A stretch of DNA of 35,218 nt from a virus, in the IMG/VR virus record IMGVR_UViG_3300009149_000134, positions 1 through 35,218 of that record, one strand, 5' to 3'. The position numbers and the translations under genes were made by a program. Position 1 is the first letter of the stretch. Each line of letters starts with the position of its first letter. The notes beneath the pieces are model-generated. The model did not search any database. It had not been told where the DNA came from and saw nothing but the letters and a program-made list of their open reading frames with translations. This document shows positions 1 to 7,562 of this stretch, piece by piece.

Positions 1-2
1 AA

Positions 3-44
3 ATTTTTGAAGCGATCAAAATTTTCCTAAATGGTTTACGCTAA
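3..44 (+). CDS. 3' end of an upstream gene (partial)
   Basis: An open frame enters from the left edge and stops with TAA at 42-44, ending FEAIKIFLNGLR. In T4-type head operons the prohead protease gene lies just upstream of the scaffold gene, so this could be its tail, but 13 residues are too few to identify it. A late-promoter-like motif follows directly. Confidence 0.35.
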   Translation: MFEAIKIFLNGLR

Positions 45-48
45 AAGC

Positions 49-56
49 ACTAAATA
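49..56 (+). promoter_or_regulatory. T4-like late promoter motif ACTAAATA
   Basis: ACTAAATA lies 17 bp before the ATG of the 51-residue head-region gene. It belongs to a set of NNTAAATA octamers in front of virion genes in this window, matching the T4 late promoter core TATAAATA. Function is inferred from motif and position. Confidence 0.5.
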
Positions 57-73
57 AAATAGACGGAGAATTT

Positions 74-229
74 ATGACCACTTTAACTGAGCAATTAACG
101 AAGATTGTCAAGTCTTCAAAGATCTTTAGTGAGGATATTGTAGAGGATGAAGATAATATTCTTGGGACTATAGATAAATATCTAAACGAATCTGTAGCAG
201 TTAAATGTAAAGAAGTATTGGAAGATTAG
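74..229 (+). CDS. Small acidic protein of the head operon (unknown)
   Basis: A 51-codon ORF starting with ATG 74 behind GGAGAATTT. It begins MTTLTEQLTKIVKSS and ends KCKEVLED. The product is acidic and probably helical, with no signal peptide or membrane segment. It sits where T4 carries small prohead core genes (67, 68), directly before the scaffold gene, so a minor core component is possible. No sequence family is recognised. Confidence 0.7.
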   Translation: MTTLTEQLTKIVKSSKIFSEDIVEDEDNILGTIDKYLNESVAVKCKEVLED

Positions 230-264
230 TCTACAATGTCTATGTGGAAGAGAGAGTAAAAAAT

Positions 265-1077
265 ATGCTAGATAAAAATATCCTAACCGAATCACAGAAG
301 AAAGAACTTGGCAAGATTATTGATAGTCTTGTGGAAGAAAGAGTTCAAGAGCGTCAATCTAAATTTGTCAAGAAGTATACTAAGTTCATCGTCGAAAGTG
401 CAACATCTAAGGTAGTTGAGAAGATGCGAGATGGTCTTATGTTGAAGGTAGAAGAAAAGATTGATGAAGTGAAGTCTAAGGCAAATAAAGCATGTCGTTC
501 TGTATTATCTGAGTCTGCATCTAGAGTTGCATCTATTAAGAAGCAACACCGTAGACTTGTTGAAGAGTTTAAAATCTCTGCTCCTAAGATGATCAAGGAT
601 CTTGCAGAGAAGAAGGCACAACAGTTATCAGAGGAATCAAGAGGTGCTTTGGAAGAGAATGATCGTTTGAATTCAGCGTTCAAAGGGTTTTCTGATGCGA
701 TGGCAAAAGCAGGATACCTTATCAACGAAGATGTAGATCACGTTATTGAGAAGGAACGCACAGAGAAGAGAATGCTTAGAACAAAGTTAATTGAGTCGAG
801 AAGAAATAATAAACTCTCTCAACTAACCGAAGGAATGTTACCTGGACAGAAGAAGAAGGTTATTGAATTACTTGAAGATTGTGTTACAGAGAAGCAAGTG
901 GAGGATCGCTTTCTTACGGTTAAGGTAAAAGTACTCGCAGAAGATCGTCATGTTGAGACTGAGAACATTAATACATTGAAGAAGAAGCAAGCAATTTACG
1001 AAGAAGAAAATATGGAAGATAGACTATTTGATAGTCTTATTGGTAGTTCTAAAGCATATATCGAAAAAAATATATAA
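265..1077 (+). CDS. 22: Prohead core scaffold protein (gp22-like)
   Basis: A 270-residue, highly charged, almost entirely helical or coiled-coil protein rich in Lys and Glu (for example KKELGKIIDSLVEERVQERQ). It lies directly upstream of the major capsid gene, the position of T4 gene 22, whose product forms the internal prohead scaffold and is later degraded by the prohead protease. The frame can open at GTG 244, but ATG 265 has the better ribosome site (GGAAGAGAG, 8 nt spacing), so I start there. Assignment rests on composition and synteny; scaffolds diverge too fast for motif proof. Confidence 0.75.
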   Translation: MLDKNILTESQKKELGKIIDSLVEERVQERQSKFVKKYTKFIVESATSKVVEKMRDGLMLKVEEKIDEVKSKANKACRSVLSESASRVASIKKQHRRLVEEFKISAPKMIKDLAEKKAQQLSEESRGALEENDRLNSAFKGFSDAMAKAGYLINEDVDHVIEKERTEKRMLRTKLIESRRNNKLSQLTEGMLPGQKKKVIELLEDCVTEKQVEDRFLTVKVKVLAEDRHVETENINTLKKKQAIYEEENMEDRLFDSLIGSSKAYIEKNI

Positions 1078-1104
1078 AAATTGTATGAATTATTATAATC
1101 TCGT

Positions 1105-1112
1105 GCTAAATA
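1105..1112 (+). promoter_or_regulatory. T4-like late promoter motif GCTAAATA
   Basis: GCTAAATA is 53 bp upstream of the preferred capsid ATG, in the intergenic gap after the scaffold gene. It fits the late-promoter octamer set of this phage. Confidence 0.55.
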
Positions 1113-1165
1113 GAATTGTATAACAAAATTACATTATGTCTTTCCAGAAAGGAAATGGAGAAAAG

Positions 1166-2548
1166 ATGTCTACTAAAAAAGGTTTGAATTTCGATTCACT
1201 TATTTCAGACCCACGCCAAGAAATTGTTAAGCGTTGGGACCGTGAGGGATTCTTAGAGGGTATCGAGAATCCTGTAGCAAAGATCAATACGGCATTGGTA
1301 CTTGAGAACCAGTTCTCATACCTTACCGAAGATGGCGGTACTTCTATCGCTGATGTTAATGTTATGAAGAAACTTACCATTCCTATGGTTCGTCGTGTAT
1401 TCCCTGGACTTATTGCTCATGACTTGGTTGCAGTTCAACCTATGAGTGGTCCTGTTGGTCTTGCTTATGCCCTTCGTCGTCACCGTTTGAGTCAGAATGG
1501 TGGAGTTGAGATTAATGGTGTGAGTTCAGATCCTGCATCTACCAGTTATCAAGCACCAGCAACTCGATATGCAAATATCGAAGGTGACGTTGATAAGGCA
1601 CAACCAGATAGCACATGGTCTGGTCCTGTTACTGGATGGGCTGGAGAACGTATCGGTGATGATGCTAAGTTGTTTGATAGCATTGACGCTGGTGGTGGTC
1701 CAACCACTTACGAAGCACAAGAAATTGGTATCAGCGTTATCTCTAAGGAGATCCGCGCATGGACCCGTAAACTCCGTGCAAGATTCCCAATTGAAGTTCA
1801 GCAAGATTTGAACGCTATGCATAACATTGATATTCGTCGTGAGTTGACTGATGTTATGAGTTACGAGATCACCGCTGAGATTGACCAAGAGATTTTGGCA
1901 GCAATCAAGCATCGTGCTCAAGCTGGTGGTGTTCTTACCTGGACTTATAACGTAACTGCTGATGGTCGTTGGCAAATCGAGAAGTATCGTACACTTATGA
2001 CCATCATTAACAATGCAGCAAATGAAATCGCTGTAGCGAACAGAATTGGTGCTGGTAACTTCATCATCGCTTCTCCTCGTGTTTGTTCTGTGCTTGAGAG
2101 TCTTCCTGAGTTTACCATTTGGACTCAAGATGCTAAGTTGAATACTCTTGGTACTCCTGCACCTAACGCCAAGGTTGGTACAGTTGGTCGTTACGGTGTT
2201 TACCGTGATATCTTCGCAACTTCAGATTATGCTTGCGTTGGTTACAAGGGTGGCAGTACAAATGATGCTGGTATCATCTACGCACCATATGTTCCTGTTA
2301 TGTTTGATGAGGCGAAGGGTCCAGAATCCTTCCATACTCACCTTGGTGTTATGACTCGTTACGCAATTGTAAGTAACTTGTTTGGTAGTGAGAACTACTA
2401 CCGTTACATCAACGTGTCCTTCGCTGGTGATGTTGCCAACTCTACTGTTGGTACTCCTGCTGGTGATCCGTTCAGCAACTACGAACGTGCGCCGAAGGAA
2501 CAAGAAACATCTAATAACTGGGATAGTCAAGGCCCATCTGGTCCTTAG
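1166..2548 (+). CDS. 23: Major capsid protein (T4 gp23-like)
   Basis: A 460-residue product carrying the T4-superfamily capsid signature: VAVQPMSGPVGLAYALR near residue 90, then a long HK97-type fold region and a C-terminal part resembling gp23 (FIIASPRVCSVLE, VFRDIF-like VYRDIF, HLGVMTRYAI). Slightly shorter than T4 gp23 (521 aa). An in-frame ATG exists at 1136, but ATG 1166 has GGAG five bases upstream and is preferred. It follows the scaffold gene and a late-promoter motif and is closed by a strong terminator, as expected for the most abundant virion protein. Codons are noticeably C-ending and GC-richer than in neighbouring genes, consistent with high expression. N-terminal maturation by the prohead protease is likely but the site is not determined here. 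Confidence 0.96.
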   Translation: MSTKKGLNFDSLISDPRQEIVKRWDREGFLEGIENPVAKINTALVLENQFSYLTEDGGTSIADVNVMKKLTIPMVRRVFPGLIAHDLVAVQPMSGPVGLAYALRRHRLSQNGGVEINGVSSDPASTSYQAPATRYANIEGDVDKAQPDSTWSGPVTGWAGERIGDDAKLFDSIDAGGGPTTYEAQEIGISVISKEIRAWTRKLRARFPIEVQQDLNAMHNIDIRRELTDVMSYEITAEIDQEILAAIKHRAQAGGVLTWTYNVTADGRWQIEKYRTLMTIINNAANEIAVANRIGAGNFIIASPRVCSVLESLPEFTIWTQDAKLNTLGTPAPNAKVGTVGRYGVYRDIFATSDYACVGYKGGSTNDAGIIYAPYVPVMFDEAKGPESFHTHLGVMTRYAIVSNLFGSENYYRYINVSFAGDVANSTVGTPAGDPFSNYERAPKEQETSNNWDSQGPSGP

Positions 2549-2571
2549 TCTGAACCAGCAATTAAGATTCG

Positions 2572-2608
2572 AAAAAGAGGAAGAGTTCAATCTCTTCCTC
2601 TTTTTTTT
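2572..2608 (+). terminator. Rho-independent terminator after capsid gene
   Basis: A perfect 14-bp stem (2572-2585 with 2592-2605) with a six-base loop runs into T residues. It ends the capsid transcript. Confidence 0.93.
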
Positions 2609-2629
2609 ATACTATAACACTTTGATCAT

Positions 2630-2637
2630 ACTAAATA
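2630..2637 (+). promoter_or_regulatory. T4-like late promoter motif ACTAAATA
   Basis: ACTAAATA lies between the capsid terminator and ATG 2672, giving the downstream gene its own probable late start. Confidence 0.55.
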
Positions 2638-2671
2638 GTATAGACAGCAATTTCAGTTCTTAGGAGAACAT

Positions 2672-3217
2672 ATGTGGAATAGAAGAATTAAGAAAAGCAT
2701 GAATCAGTGTAAGTTAAGTACATTCTTGGAAGAGATAGAAGATGATGCTCCTGAAGGACTTGATAATCCTGGAGATCAACTTCGAGAAGCAGTTCAAAAA
2801 CTTATAAAATCGGGGAAGATTCGTCCAGAAGATGTTGGAATGGAACAAGAAGAAGCACAAAGTGTTAGTGATGCTGCTGCTGAGACTAATGATAAGGTTC
2901 AGGATGTAGAGGATGAGGATGGAGAAGTTGAGCCAGAAGTTGAGCCAGAAGTTGAGCCAGAGGTTGAAGAAGGCGAGTCTTTTGAGATAGGAGATAACCC
3001 TGACGATAAACAACAGATGGCAGAAGCACAATTCGCTCGTAAGGATTATAATGTTGTCGTAGATGTTATTACTAATGCTGCTGACAAGATTGTTGAAGAA
3101 GGTGCAAAAGATGTGAGTAAGATTAAGTCAATTCTTGCTAAAGAGTTTGCAGATATATTCCAAGCAGATAATCCAAGATTTGATATTGATCGATTCATGA
3201 ATGCTATTGGTGAGTAG
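2672..3217 (+). CDS. Acidic head-region protein with EVEP repeats (unknown)
   Basis: A 181-residue protein with an excellent ribosome site (TTAGGAGAACAT). Residues about 65-110 are very acidic and hold four tandem EVEP/EVE units encoded by a near-perfect 12-bp DNA repeat. The C-terminal 70 residues look folded and helical (VVVDVITNAADKIVEEGAKD). It has its own late promoter motif and terminator between the capsid gene and the minus-strand block, which suggests a virion or assembly role such as an inner-head or decoration protein. No family is recognised. Confidence 0.85.
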   Translation: MWNRRIKKSMNQCKLSTFLEEIEDDAPEGLDNPGDQLREAVQKLIKSGKIRPEDVGMEQEEAQSVSDAAAETNDKVQDVEDEDGEVEPEVEPEVEPEVEEGESFEIGDNPDDKQQMAEAQFARKDYNVVVDVITNAADKIVEEGAKDVSKIKSILAKEFADIFQADNPRFDIDRFMNAIGE

Positions 3218-3276
3218 AAATACTATACAACAATATCAATAAGATTTCCTGTATCTTTTTTAGGTTTATAAATATC

Positions 3277-3307
3277 AAGGAACTTCCTTTTCGGGAGTTC
3301 CTTTTTT
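3277..3307 (+). terminator. Rho-independent terminator
   Basis: An 11-bp stem AAGGAACTTCC / GGGAGTTCCTT (one G-U pair) with a TTTTC loop, followed by T residues, ends the head block. Confidence 0.9.
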
Positions 3308-3374
3308 ATTTCTATGATAGGGATAATCTTTCTGTTAATCGGAATGACGATAGGAATGGTTTGTGTTTCGATTC

Positions 3375-3797
3375 TCATTTGAACATACAATCCTGTACTT
3401 CATTTTGAGACTTCTTAGAAGACTTCTTTTTTGTTTTCTTTTGGATCTTCTTGATTTCTTTTGCCTGTAGGTTTGCCTTCTCTATAATATCCTTGCTCTT
3501 TTCTTTTGCCTTATCAATGATATTATTCGCATCATCTAATAGGTCTTGAAAGCAAAACTCTATAAGATCTGTTTCGCATCTAGGACACTTACCATCTTTC
3601 ATGATCCCACCCTTCGCAATTAATTCTCCTTTTTGTTCTGGGAACCATTCACAATCTTTTCTAGTCTCTGTAAGTTTCTGACCACATCGAACGCAATGAC
3701 CAGACTTGAGAAAGTGTCTTCGCTTTACATAAATGCGCTTGATTTCTTTATCAGTAAGTCCAGGTGAATGTATTCTTTTATATTTATAGATAGACAT
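3375..3797 (-). CDS. Zinc-ribbon protein with basic coiled-coil tail (unknown)
   Basis: A 140-residue product. Cysteine pairs CVRCGQKL and CPRCETDL, plus further cysteines, suggest one or two zinc ribbons in the first 90 residues. The rest is a Lys-rich amphipathic helix ending with a KKTKKKSSKKSQ stretch, which would bind nucleic acid non-specifically. The ATG at 3797 overlaps the TGA of the upstream gene (TGATG), so translation is probably coupled. A GTG one codon earlier is the alternative start. The function is unknown; it is last in the minus-strand early-type operon. Confidence 0.8.
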   Translation of the reverse strand: MSIYKYKRIHSPGLTDKEIKRIYVKRRHFLKSGHCVRCGQKLTETRKDCEWFPEQKGELIAKGGIMKDGKCPRCETDLIEFCFQDLLDDANNIIDKAKEKSKDIIEKANLQAKEIKKIQKKTKKKSSKKSQNEVQDCMFK

Positions 3798-3970
3798 CAC
3801 AGTGAGTCCATTATTAGTTTAGATTCAAGATCTAATTCAAGATCAGAAGGTTGAGAAGAATGATTCAATAAAATTGATTTAATATTGATAAAATCATCAG
3901 TAGACATATCATACCCAGATGATTTTAGGTATTTTTTAATGGCAACCACAGCATCGTCAGAACTACTCAT
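3797..3970 (-). CDS. 57-residue protein (unknown)
   Basis: The ORF starts at ATG 3970 with AGAAGGAAGGTG upstream and stops at 3797-3799. The product begins MSSSDDAVVAIKKYLKSSGY, acidic and helical, with no cysteine or membrane segment. Its stop overlaps the next start by one base, a typical coupled arrangement of T4-like early genes. Confidence 0.75.
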   Translation of the reverse strand: MSSSDDAVVAIKKYLKSSGYDMSTDDFINIKSILLNHSSQPSDLELDLESKLIMDSL

Positions 3971-3984
3971 ATAACACCTTCCTT

Positions 3985-4149
3985 CTATTGGGTCAACCCA
4001 AGTTCTATCAATTCATCACTATGTTCAATAACACGCTCTGCCAACTTGTTATAAAAATCCAACCGCATCTCTAGATTCGTTTCTTGGTTCACATCTTCAA
4101 GTGCTGCACTCAATAGATCCCGACTTGGGAGGTACGTTATATCTGCCAT
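3985..4149 (-). CDS. 54-residue protein overlapping its upstream neighbour
   Basis: Reads MADITYLPSRDLLSAALEDV and ends ELIELGLTQ. It has a good ribosome site (TAGGAGT, 8 nt before ATG 4149) that lies inside the upstream gene. Its first 53 nt overlap the end of that 71-residue gene in another frame, so both cannot diverge freely. Function unknown. Confidence 0.7.
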   Translation of the reverse strand: MADITYLPSRDLLSAALEDVNQETNLEMRLDFYNKLAERVIEHSDELIELGLTQ

Positions 4150-4312
4150 GATCGATACTCCTACTGCTAAAGTTTTTCATCTCTGATTCATAACACTCAG
4201 GACAATATGTATGAGAAATCTCATCTGTCTCTACATCACGTTTAACCCATTCGTAATTTTTATTTCTAACTCGTTTACATACACAACACATAACGATTAG
4301 TTTATTTTTCAT
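4097..4312 (-). CDS. Small zinc-ribbon protein (unknown)
   Basis: A 71-residue protein with CCVCKRVRN near residue 9 and CPECYESEM near residue 37, the two knuckles of a treble-clef or zinc-ribbon fold. It starts one base after the stop of the ArdC-like gene, so it is probably translationally coupled. Such mini zinc-ribbon proteins are common in phage early regions; no specific role can be read from the sequence. Confidence 0.8.
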   Translation of the reverse strand: MKNKLIVMCCVCKRVRNKNYEWVKRDVETDEISHTYCPECYESEMKNFSSRSIDHGRYNVPPKSGSIECST

Positions 4313-4313
4313 T

Positions 4314-5207
4314 TCACGCTACCTTCTCCATCTCATTATTTAGAATTCCCGACTTCTCGATAATGTACTTACTTGCTTCCTCTGCAAGTTTACATGCCTT
4401 ATAGATGAACTTGTCACCATTCTTCCCCTTAGCGGTGTTCTTCCAATTCTTAATGTAGGCAAGATTCTGTTTATCCATATACCCGTTGATATTCAATTGC
4501 ATACAGAGATACATAGAACCAAGTTCTGCAACCAATTCTTCCATTGCTCTTGCGTCTGTATCAAAATGGTATGCAGAACAATCACGATTGACACGATTCT
4601 TATGTGCGGTCCAATGTACCAATTCATGGAGACATGTGACGCACCACTGATCAACATCGTCATACTGTTGAACGTGAGGAAGTTCAATATGGTCTGTAGT
4701 TGGGATGTAGTGTGCGCTATTACTCTTTCGATGCGAGTAGTCAACTTTCATGATATCGAAGATATTGATAATGTCTTCATTGACAATCATGTCTTCATTC
4801 ATGATTTCATTATCAATCTTGGGTAGTTCAAGACCTTCAACCTGTTCTACATTGAATAAACACCATGATGTTGCGAATGGAATATTTTTAACTGTACCAT
4901 CATCCTGTTTGATCTTTCCAAACTTCCATGCAATCAAACGTGTGGACTTGCTACCTTTGCTCAACTTTCCCTTTGCTTGACGGATTTGATTGAATGTGAG
5001 ATATCGTGGATCTGAAAAGTCAGACAAAGCACATACAAGAATATTATGCAATCCTGAGTATGGTCGTTTACTAATGGCATTACGATAATTACTATCGATT
5101 GTTCGCCAAGGACGCACCCACTTGAGATCCTTTTCCGACTCAGCATCTTTCAATGCTTCCAGAATAATATCAGAGAATTCTTTCATCGCACTTTTCTTTT
5201 CAATCAT
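4314..5207 (-). CDS. ardC: ArdC-like antirestriction protein with zincin peptidase motif
   Basis: A 297-residue product in two parts. Residues about 5-125 match the ArdC N-terminal single-strand-DNA-binding domain layout (WVRPWR, NAISKRPYSGLHNILV, ATSWCLFNVEQ). Residues about 165-285 carry the MPTase-PolyVal zinc metallopeptidase signature HELVH at 194-198 with a downstream EELVAELG at 223-230. ArdC from conjugative plasmids protects incoming DNA from restriction and binds ssDNA; phage relatives often form polyvalent proteins injected with DNA. A good site, AGGAGATAGAG, precedes ATG 5207. It heads a coupled block of small genes. The role as antirestriction factor is inferred from family, not shown here. 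Confidence 0.85.
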   Translation of the reverse strand: MIEKKSAMKEFSDIILEALKDAESEKDLKWVRPWRTIDSNYRNAISKRPYSGLHNILVCALSDFSDPRYLTFNQIRQAKGKLSKGSKSTRLIAWKFGKIKQDDGTVKNIPFATSWCLFNVEQVEGLELPKIDNEIMNEDMIVNEDIINIFDIMKVDYSHRKSNSAHYIPTTDHIELPHVQQYDDVDQWCVTCLHELVHWTAHKNRVNRDCSAYHFDTDARAMEELVAELGSMYLCMQLNINGYMDKQNLAYIKNWKNTAKGKNGDKFIYKACKLAEEASKYIIEKSGILNNEMEKVA

Positions 5208-5216
5208 CTCTATCTC

Positions 5217-5573
5217 CTAGAATTGACGATACGCAAGCGTAGGAACAAAACCAAATACTTCTGTGAGATATTCACTATTCATCTTCTTAAGACTTCCGTT
5301 ATCATTATACTGTTCACGACTACAGAATGAAAATGAGATTTCCCTTTCTCTTCCATCGTACTCTGCCCAATATGACTTATAAGAATCTACTGAATCATTA
5401 TATCCAGAACACCCTCTATGCTTTGCCATTGCAGTTTCTCGATCAGGAAATAGAAAGTATATTTGTGAACCAAGAGTTACTCGCACATAACCACCACATT
5501 TACCGTATTTATTAACTGTGTATTTTTTGTCAATGTCAAACCGAAAAGTTTCGCCATCTATAGAACACTTCAT
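5217..5573 (-). CDS. 118-residue protein (unknown)
   Basis: A compact, probably beta-rich protein starting MKCSIDGETFRFDIDKKY with aromatic and glycine-rich segments (GKCGGYVRVTLG) and four to five cysteines. The site AGGATTAAATC precedes ATG 5573 and the gene ends nine bases before the ArdC-like start. Family not recognised. Confidence 0.8.
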   Translation of the reverse strand: MKCSIDGETFRFDIDKKYTVNKYGKCGGYVRVTLGSQIYFLFPDRETAMAKHRGCSGYNDSVDSYKSYWAEYDGREREISFSFCSREQYNDNGSLKKMNSEYLTEVFGFVPTLAYRQF

Positions 5574-5582
5574 GATTTAATC

Positions 5583-5807
5583 CTAGATATCTTTGGGACA
5601 GTTCAAAAGCTCCGCACCGCGAATCTTCGCCAATTTTGCTTCAAGATGTTCCAAAGGAATCCCTGTTGCGGCACTTAGATATTCCATGGTTTCTTCTTCA
5701 CTTACATATTCATCATTATCCAACCGATTTCCAATTTCTTCATAATACTCATCAACACTAATTTCATCTTCGTCTTCATCTTCATGGTTCATATAGTCAG
5801 GATTCAT
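5583..5807 (-). CDS. Acidic 74-residue protein (unknown)
   Basis: Strongly acidic N-terminus (HEDEDEDEISVDEYYEE) followed by a short helical, more neutral region. The ATG overlaps the preceding stop (ATGA) and has AAGGAATATCC upstream. A DNA-mimic or antirepressor-type function is conceivable from the charge but is speculation. Confidence 0.75.
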   Translation of the reverse strand: MNPDYMNHEDEDEDEISVDEYYEEIGNRLDNDEYVSEEETMEYLSAATGIPLEHLEAKLAKIRGAELLNCPKDI

Positions 5808-5953
5808 TTTGGATATTCCTTTTTCAATTTTGAAAAACTTCTTCGAGAATTCTTAGAACAATACTTTTTTGATACATGAACATTGCATCGAAAAGTTACT
5901 TTCGTTGTTGCTCCCTTCAAGCATTCATTTGGGTTAACTGTTAGCGTTTTCAC
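5804..5953 (-). CDS. Basic 49-residue protein with GTG start (unknown)
   Basis: A GTG-started ORF joined on both sides by 4-base overlaps: GTGA with the upstream winged-helix gene and ATGA with the downstream acidic gene. The product (VKTLTVNPNECLKGATT..., ending KLKKEYPK) is basic with three cysteines. The exact overlaps are the main evidence that it is translated. Confidence 0.65.
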   Translation of the reverse strand: MKTLTVNPNECLKGATTKVTFRCNVHVSKKYCSKNSRRSFSKLKKEYPK

Positions 5954-6480
5954 AAAACTACCTCAGTTCTATCGGTTGTCAATGTAACGAAAGCATAATT
6001 CTCTCTAAGGAGATGCGCGAGATCCTTTGCATTCACTTCGATCATTCCGTCAGTACCGATGCCTACCCATTTATCAGTCTTGACATTAACCGCTTCAAGC
6101 ATGGCAACAAGATCATTTGTGAACTTTTCTCGAAAATTAATATCCTTTTCCTCTGAGATCTTTTCTTGTTTTTCTTTCTCAGTGACAATAAAATATCTAT
6201 AAGACTTTCCCCATCCTGGTGCACCAACACGCTTGAGATATCCCATATCTACCAACTTAGCAATATGATATCGTACAGTTGGGGTTTTGACACTCTTACC
6301 CATCTTCCCAAGAACGTATGCAATTGTATCAATTGACGTTCCATTGACAATCCATTCCCTAGAACCTCTTTTCTTATCTTCGGGATTCCACCATCCCTCT
6401 ACATCTGTATCCTTAATTTCTCCACTCATTGTACCCAAGATCAATTTATCAATTTCGTCCATCTTTCGTGTGCGTCCCAT
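5950..6480 (-). CDS. Winged-helix DNA-binding protein
   Basis: A 176-residue protein. The segment at about residues 47-100 reads as a winged helix: a helix (SIDTIAYVLGKMG), a recognition-helix candidate (TPTVRYHIAKLVDMG) and a beta wing (YLKRVGAPGWGKSYRYFIV). The C-terminal part is alpha/beta with no known motif. The frame extends further upstream, but ATG 6480 has GGAGAGG five bases before it and lies two bases after the previous stop, so the long form is rejected. Likely a transcriptional regulator of early genes; target unknown. Confidence 0.78.
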   Translation of the reverse strand: MGRTRKMDEIDKLILGTMSGEIKDTDVEGWWNPEDKKRGSREWIVNGTSIDTIAYVLGKMGKSVKTPTVRYHIAKLVDMGYLKRVGAPGWGKSYRYFIVTEKEKQEKISEEKDINFREKFTNDLVAMLEAVNVKTDKWVGIGTDGMIEVNAKDLAHLLRENYAFVTLTTDRTEVVL

Positions 6481-6481
6481 T

Positions 6482-6703
6482 TTAACCTCTCCAGTTTCTA
6501 GAAAAAAGTTTGTTCTTTTGATTATTGATATACTCATTGATTTCATCCATCTCACCATCAGAGAGGAAGAATTCCCCGTCAGATTTAATTCCAACCGCAC
6601 CCGATGGTAATACTCGAACGGTGAAGTTTTCCAAATCTCCAGTATATTCATCTTTACGACTAAGATCAAATGCGTAATCTGTTACTTTCTTTTTATTCTT
6701 CAT
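6482..6703 (-). CDS. 73-residue protein (unknown), first gene of the operon
   Basis: Starts MKNKKKVTDYAFDLSRKD behind GAGGGAGGATC; the product is charged with a beta-strand-rich middle (FTVRVLPSGAVGIKSDGEFFL). A sigma70-type promoter lies 29-57 bp upstream, so this is the first gene of the 6703-to-3375 block. A longer in-frame start would fall inside that promoter. Confidence 0.8.
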   Translation of the reverse strand: MKNKKKVTDYAFDLSRKDEYTGDLENFTVRVLPSGAVGIKSDGEFFLSDGEMDEINEYINNQKNKLFSRNWRG

Positions 6704-6731
6704 GATCCTTCCTCCCTCATTCAATGTTACT

Positions 6732-6760
6732 ATTATATCACAGATTCCAAAGAAAGTCAA
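6732..6760 (-). promoter_or_regulatory. Sigma70-type promoter, cassette copy 1
   Basis: On the minus strand TTGACT, a 17-base spacer, then TATAAT. The spacer holds TTTCTTTGGAATCT, shared with the two other minus-strand promoters at 7518 and 7797. Confidence 0.88.
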
Positions 6761-6778
6761 TCTAATTCTTATTTTTAT

Positions 6779-7045
6779 TTATTGAACACCGTAATAGCAT
6801 CTGCGAGATTCGTCGGGATACTGATTATCAGATCCATCCTCGCCAAAGATAATTCCAGGTTTTGCACCTTCTGGAACGTCACGAGATGTGAGATATAGGA
6901 ATCCATGATAATTACCCGTATCCATTAAAACATTTTCCAGAACAGTATTCACGCCCATACGCATCGAAGCATCTCCATATTCTGACTGATTCATATTATT
7001 AACCATGTTAAGCAACTTTGCGACCTTAAAAGTTTTCTTACTCAT
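6779..7045 (-). CDS. 88-residue protein (unknown)
   Basis: Begins MSKKTFKVAKLLNMVNNM behind AAAGGAAACGAAA. Soluble, mixed alpha/beta, ending in an aromatic-rich tail (RRCYYGVQ). It follows the RadC-like gene in the same transcript, 11 bases downstream. Small proteins of this layout occur in T4-like phages, but I cannot name a family with certainty. Confidence 0.78.
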   Translation of the reverse strand: MSKKTFKVAKLLNMVNNMNQSEYGDASMRMGVNTVLENVLMDTGNYHGFLYLTSRDVPEGAKPGIIFGEDGSDNQYPDESRRCYYGVQ

Positions 7046-7056
7046 TTTCGTTTCCT

Positions 7057-7485
7057 TTACAGTAAACCTTCATCAACAAAAGAAGTGTAACTATCTCCAA
7101 TAATAACATGATCCAAAACGCGGATGCCAAGAATTTCTGCTGCATCCTTGAGTCTCTTTGTCAGTGCAACGTCTTCGCGACTTGGTGTAACATCTCCACT
7201 AGGATGATTATGAACAAAAGCAACAGCAGCAGCACTATCCAAAATTGCTGGTTTGAAGACTTCACGAGGATGAACCAAAGATGCAGTCAATGTTCCTAGA
7301 CTGATCAAATATCGATCAATAACAACATTCTTCTGATTCAGAGTCAGAACATGAAATGATTCTCGATCCATGCGGGCGATATCTTTGCAGTAACGATATA
7401 TATCTCCACCAGCAGAGATTTTCGGACCTTCTGCTTCACGCACTTGCGAGATAACCATTTTAATTTCGGACGAGTAAGATTTCAT
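7057..7485 (-). CDS. RadC-like JAB/MPN-domain protein
   Basis: A 142-residue protein that is essentially one JAB domain. The zinc metalloprotease-type motif HNHPSGDVTPSRED sits at 92-105, followed by LGIRVLDHVIIGD, the hallmark C-terminal segment of RadC proteins. Full-length RadC is about 220 residues; the N-terminal helix-hairpin-helix part is missing. The molecular activity of RadC-type JAB proteins is unsettled; many lie in mobile elements near antirestriction genes, as here. ATG 7485 with CGGAGA five bases upstream is chosen over ATG 7506, which is nearly at the transcription start. Confidence 0.9.
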   Translation of the reverse strand: MKSYSSEIKMVISQVREAEGPKISAGGDIYRYCKDIARMDRESFHVLTLNQKNVVIDRYLISLGTLTASLVHPREVFKPAILDSAAAVAFVHNHPSGDVTPSREDVALTKRLKDAAEILGIRVLDHVIIGDSYTSFVDEGLL

Positions 7486-7517
7486 TTTGTTCTCCGTAAG
7501 TCTCATTCAATATTACT

Positions 7518-7545
7518 ATTATACCATAGATTCCAAAGAATTCAA
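7518..7545 (-). promoter_or_regulatory. Sigma70-type promoter, cassette copy 2
   Basis: Minus strand TTGAAT, 16 bases, TATAAT. It shares TTCTTTGGAATCTATGG with the copy at 7797 and drives the RadC-like gene. Confidence 0.85.
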
Positions 7546-7562
7546 GAACCATTTTCGATTTT

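Noticed and set aside
1526-2128. 200-codon minus-strand ORF inside the capsid gene
   Set aside because: Shadow of the codon-biased capsid gene; no ribosome site or protein-like composition.
3267-3274. Exact TATAAATA on the plus strand
   Set aside because: It lies just before a terminator, with only minus-strand genes beyond, so it has nothing to drive; probably chance in AT-rich sequence.
3314-3382. 22-codon hydrophobic ORF on the plus strand (MIGIIFLLIGMTIGMVCVSI...)
   Set aside because: No ribosome site, directly after a terminator, and it overlaps the end of a well-supported minus-strand gene.
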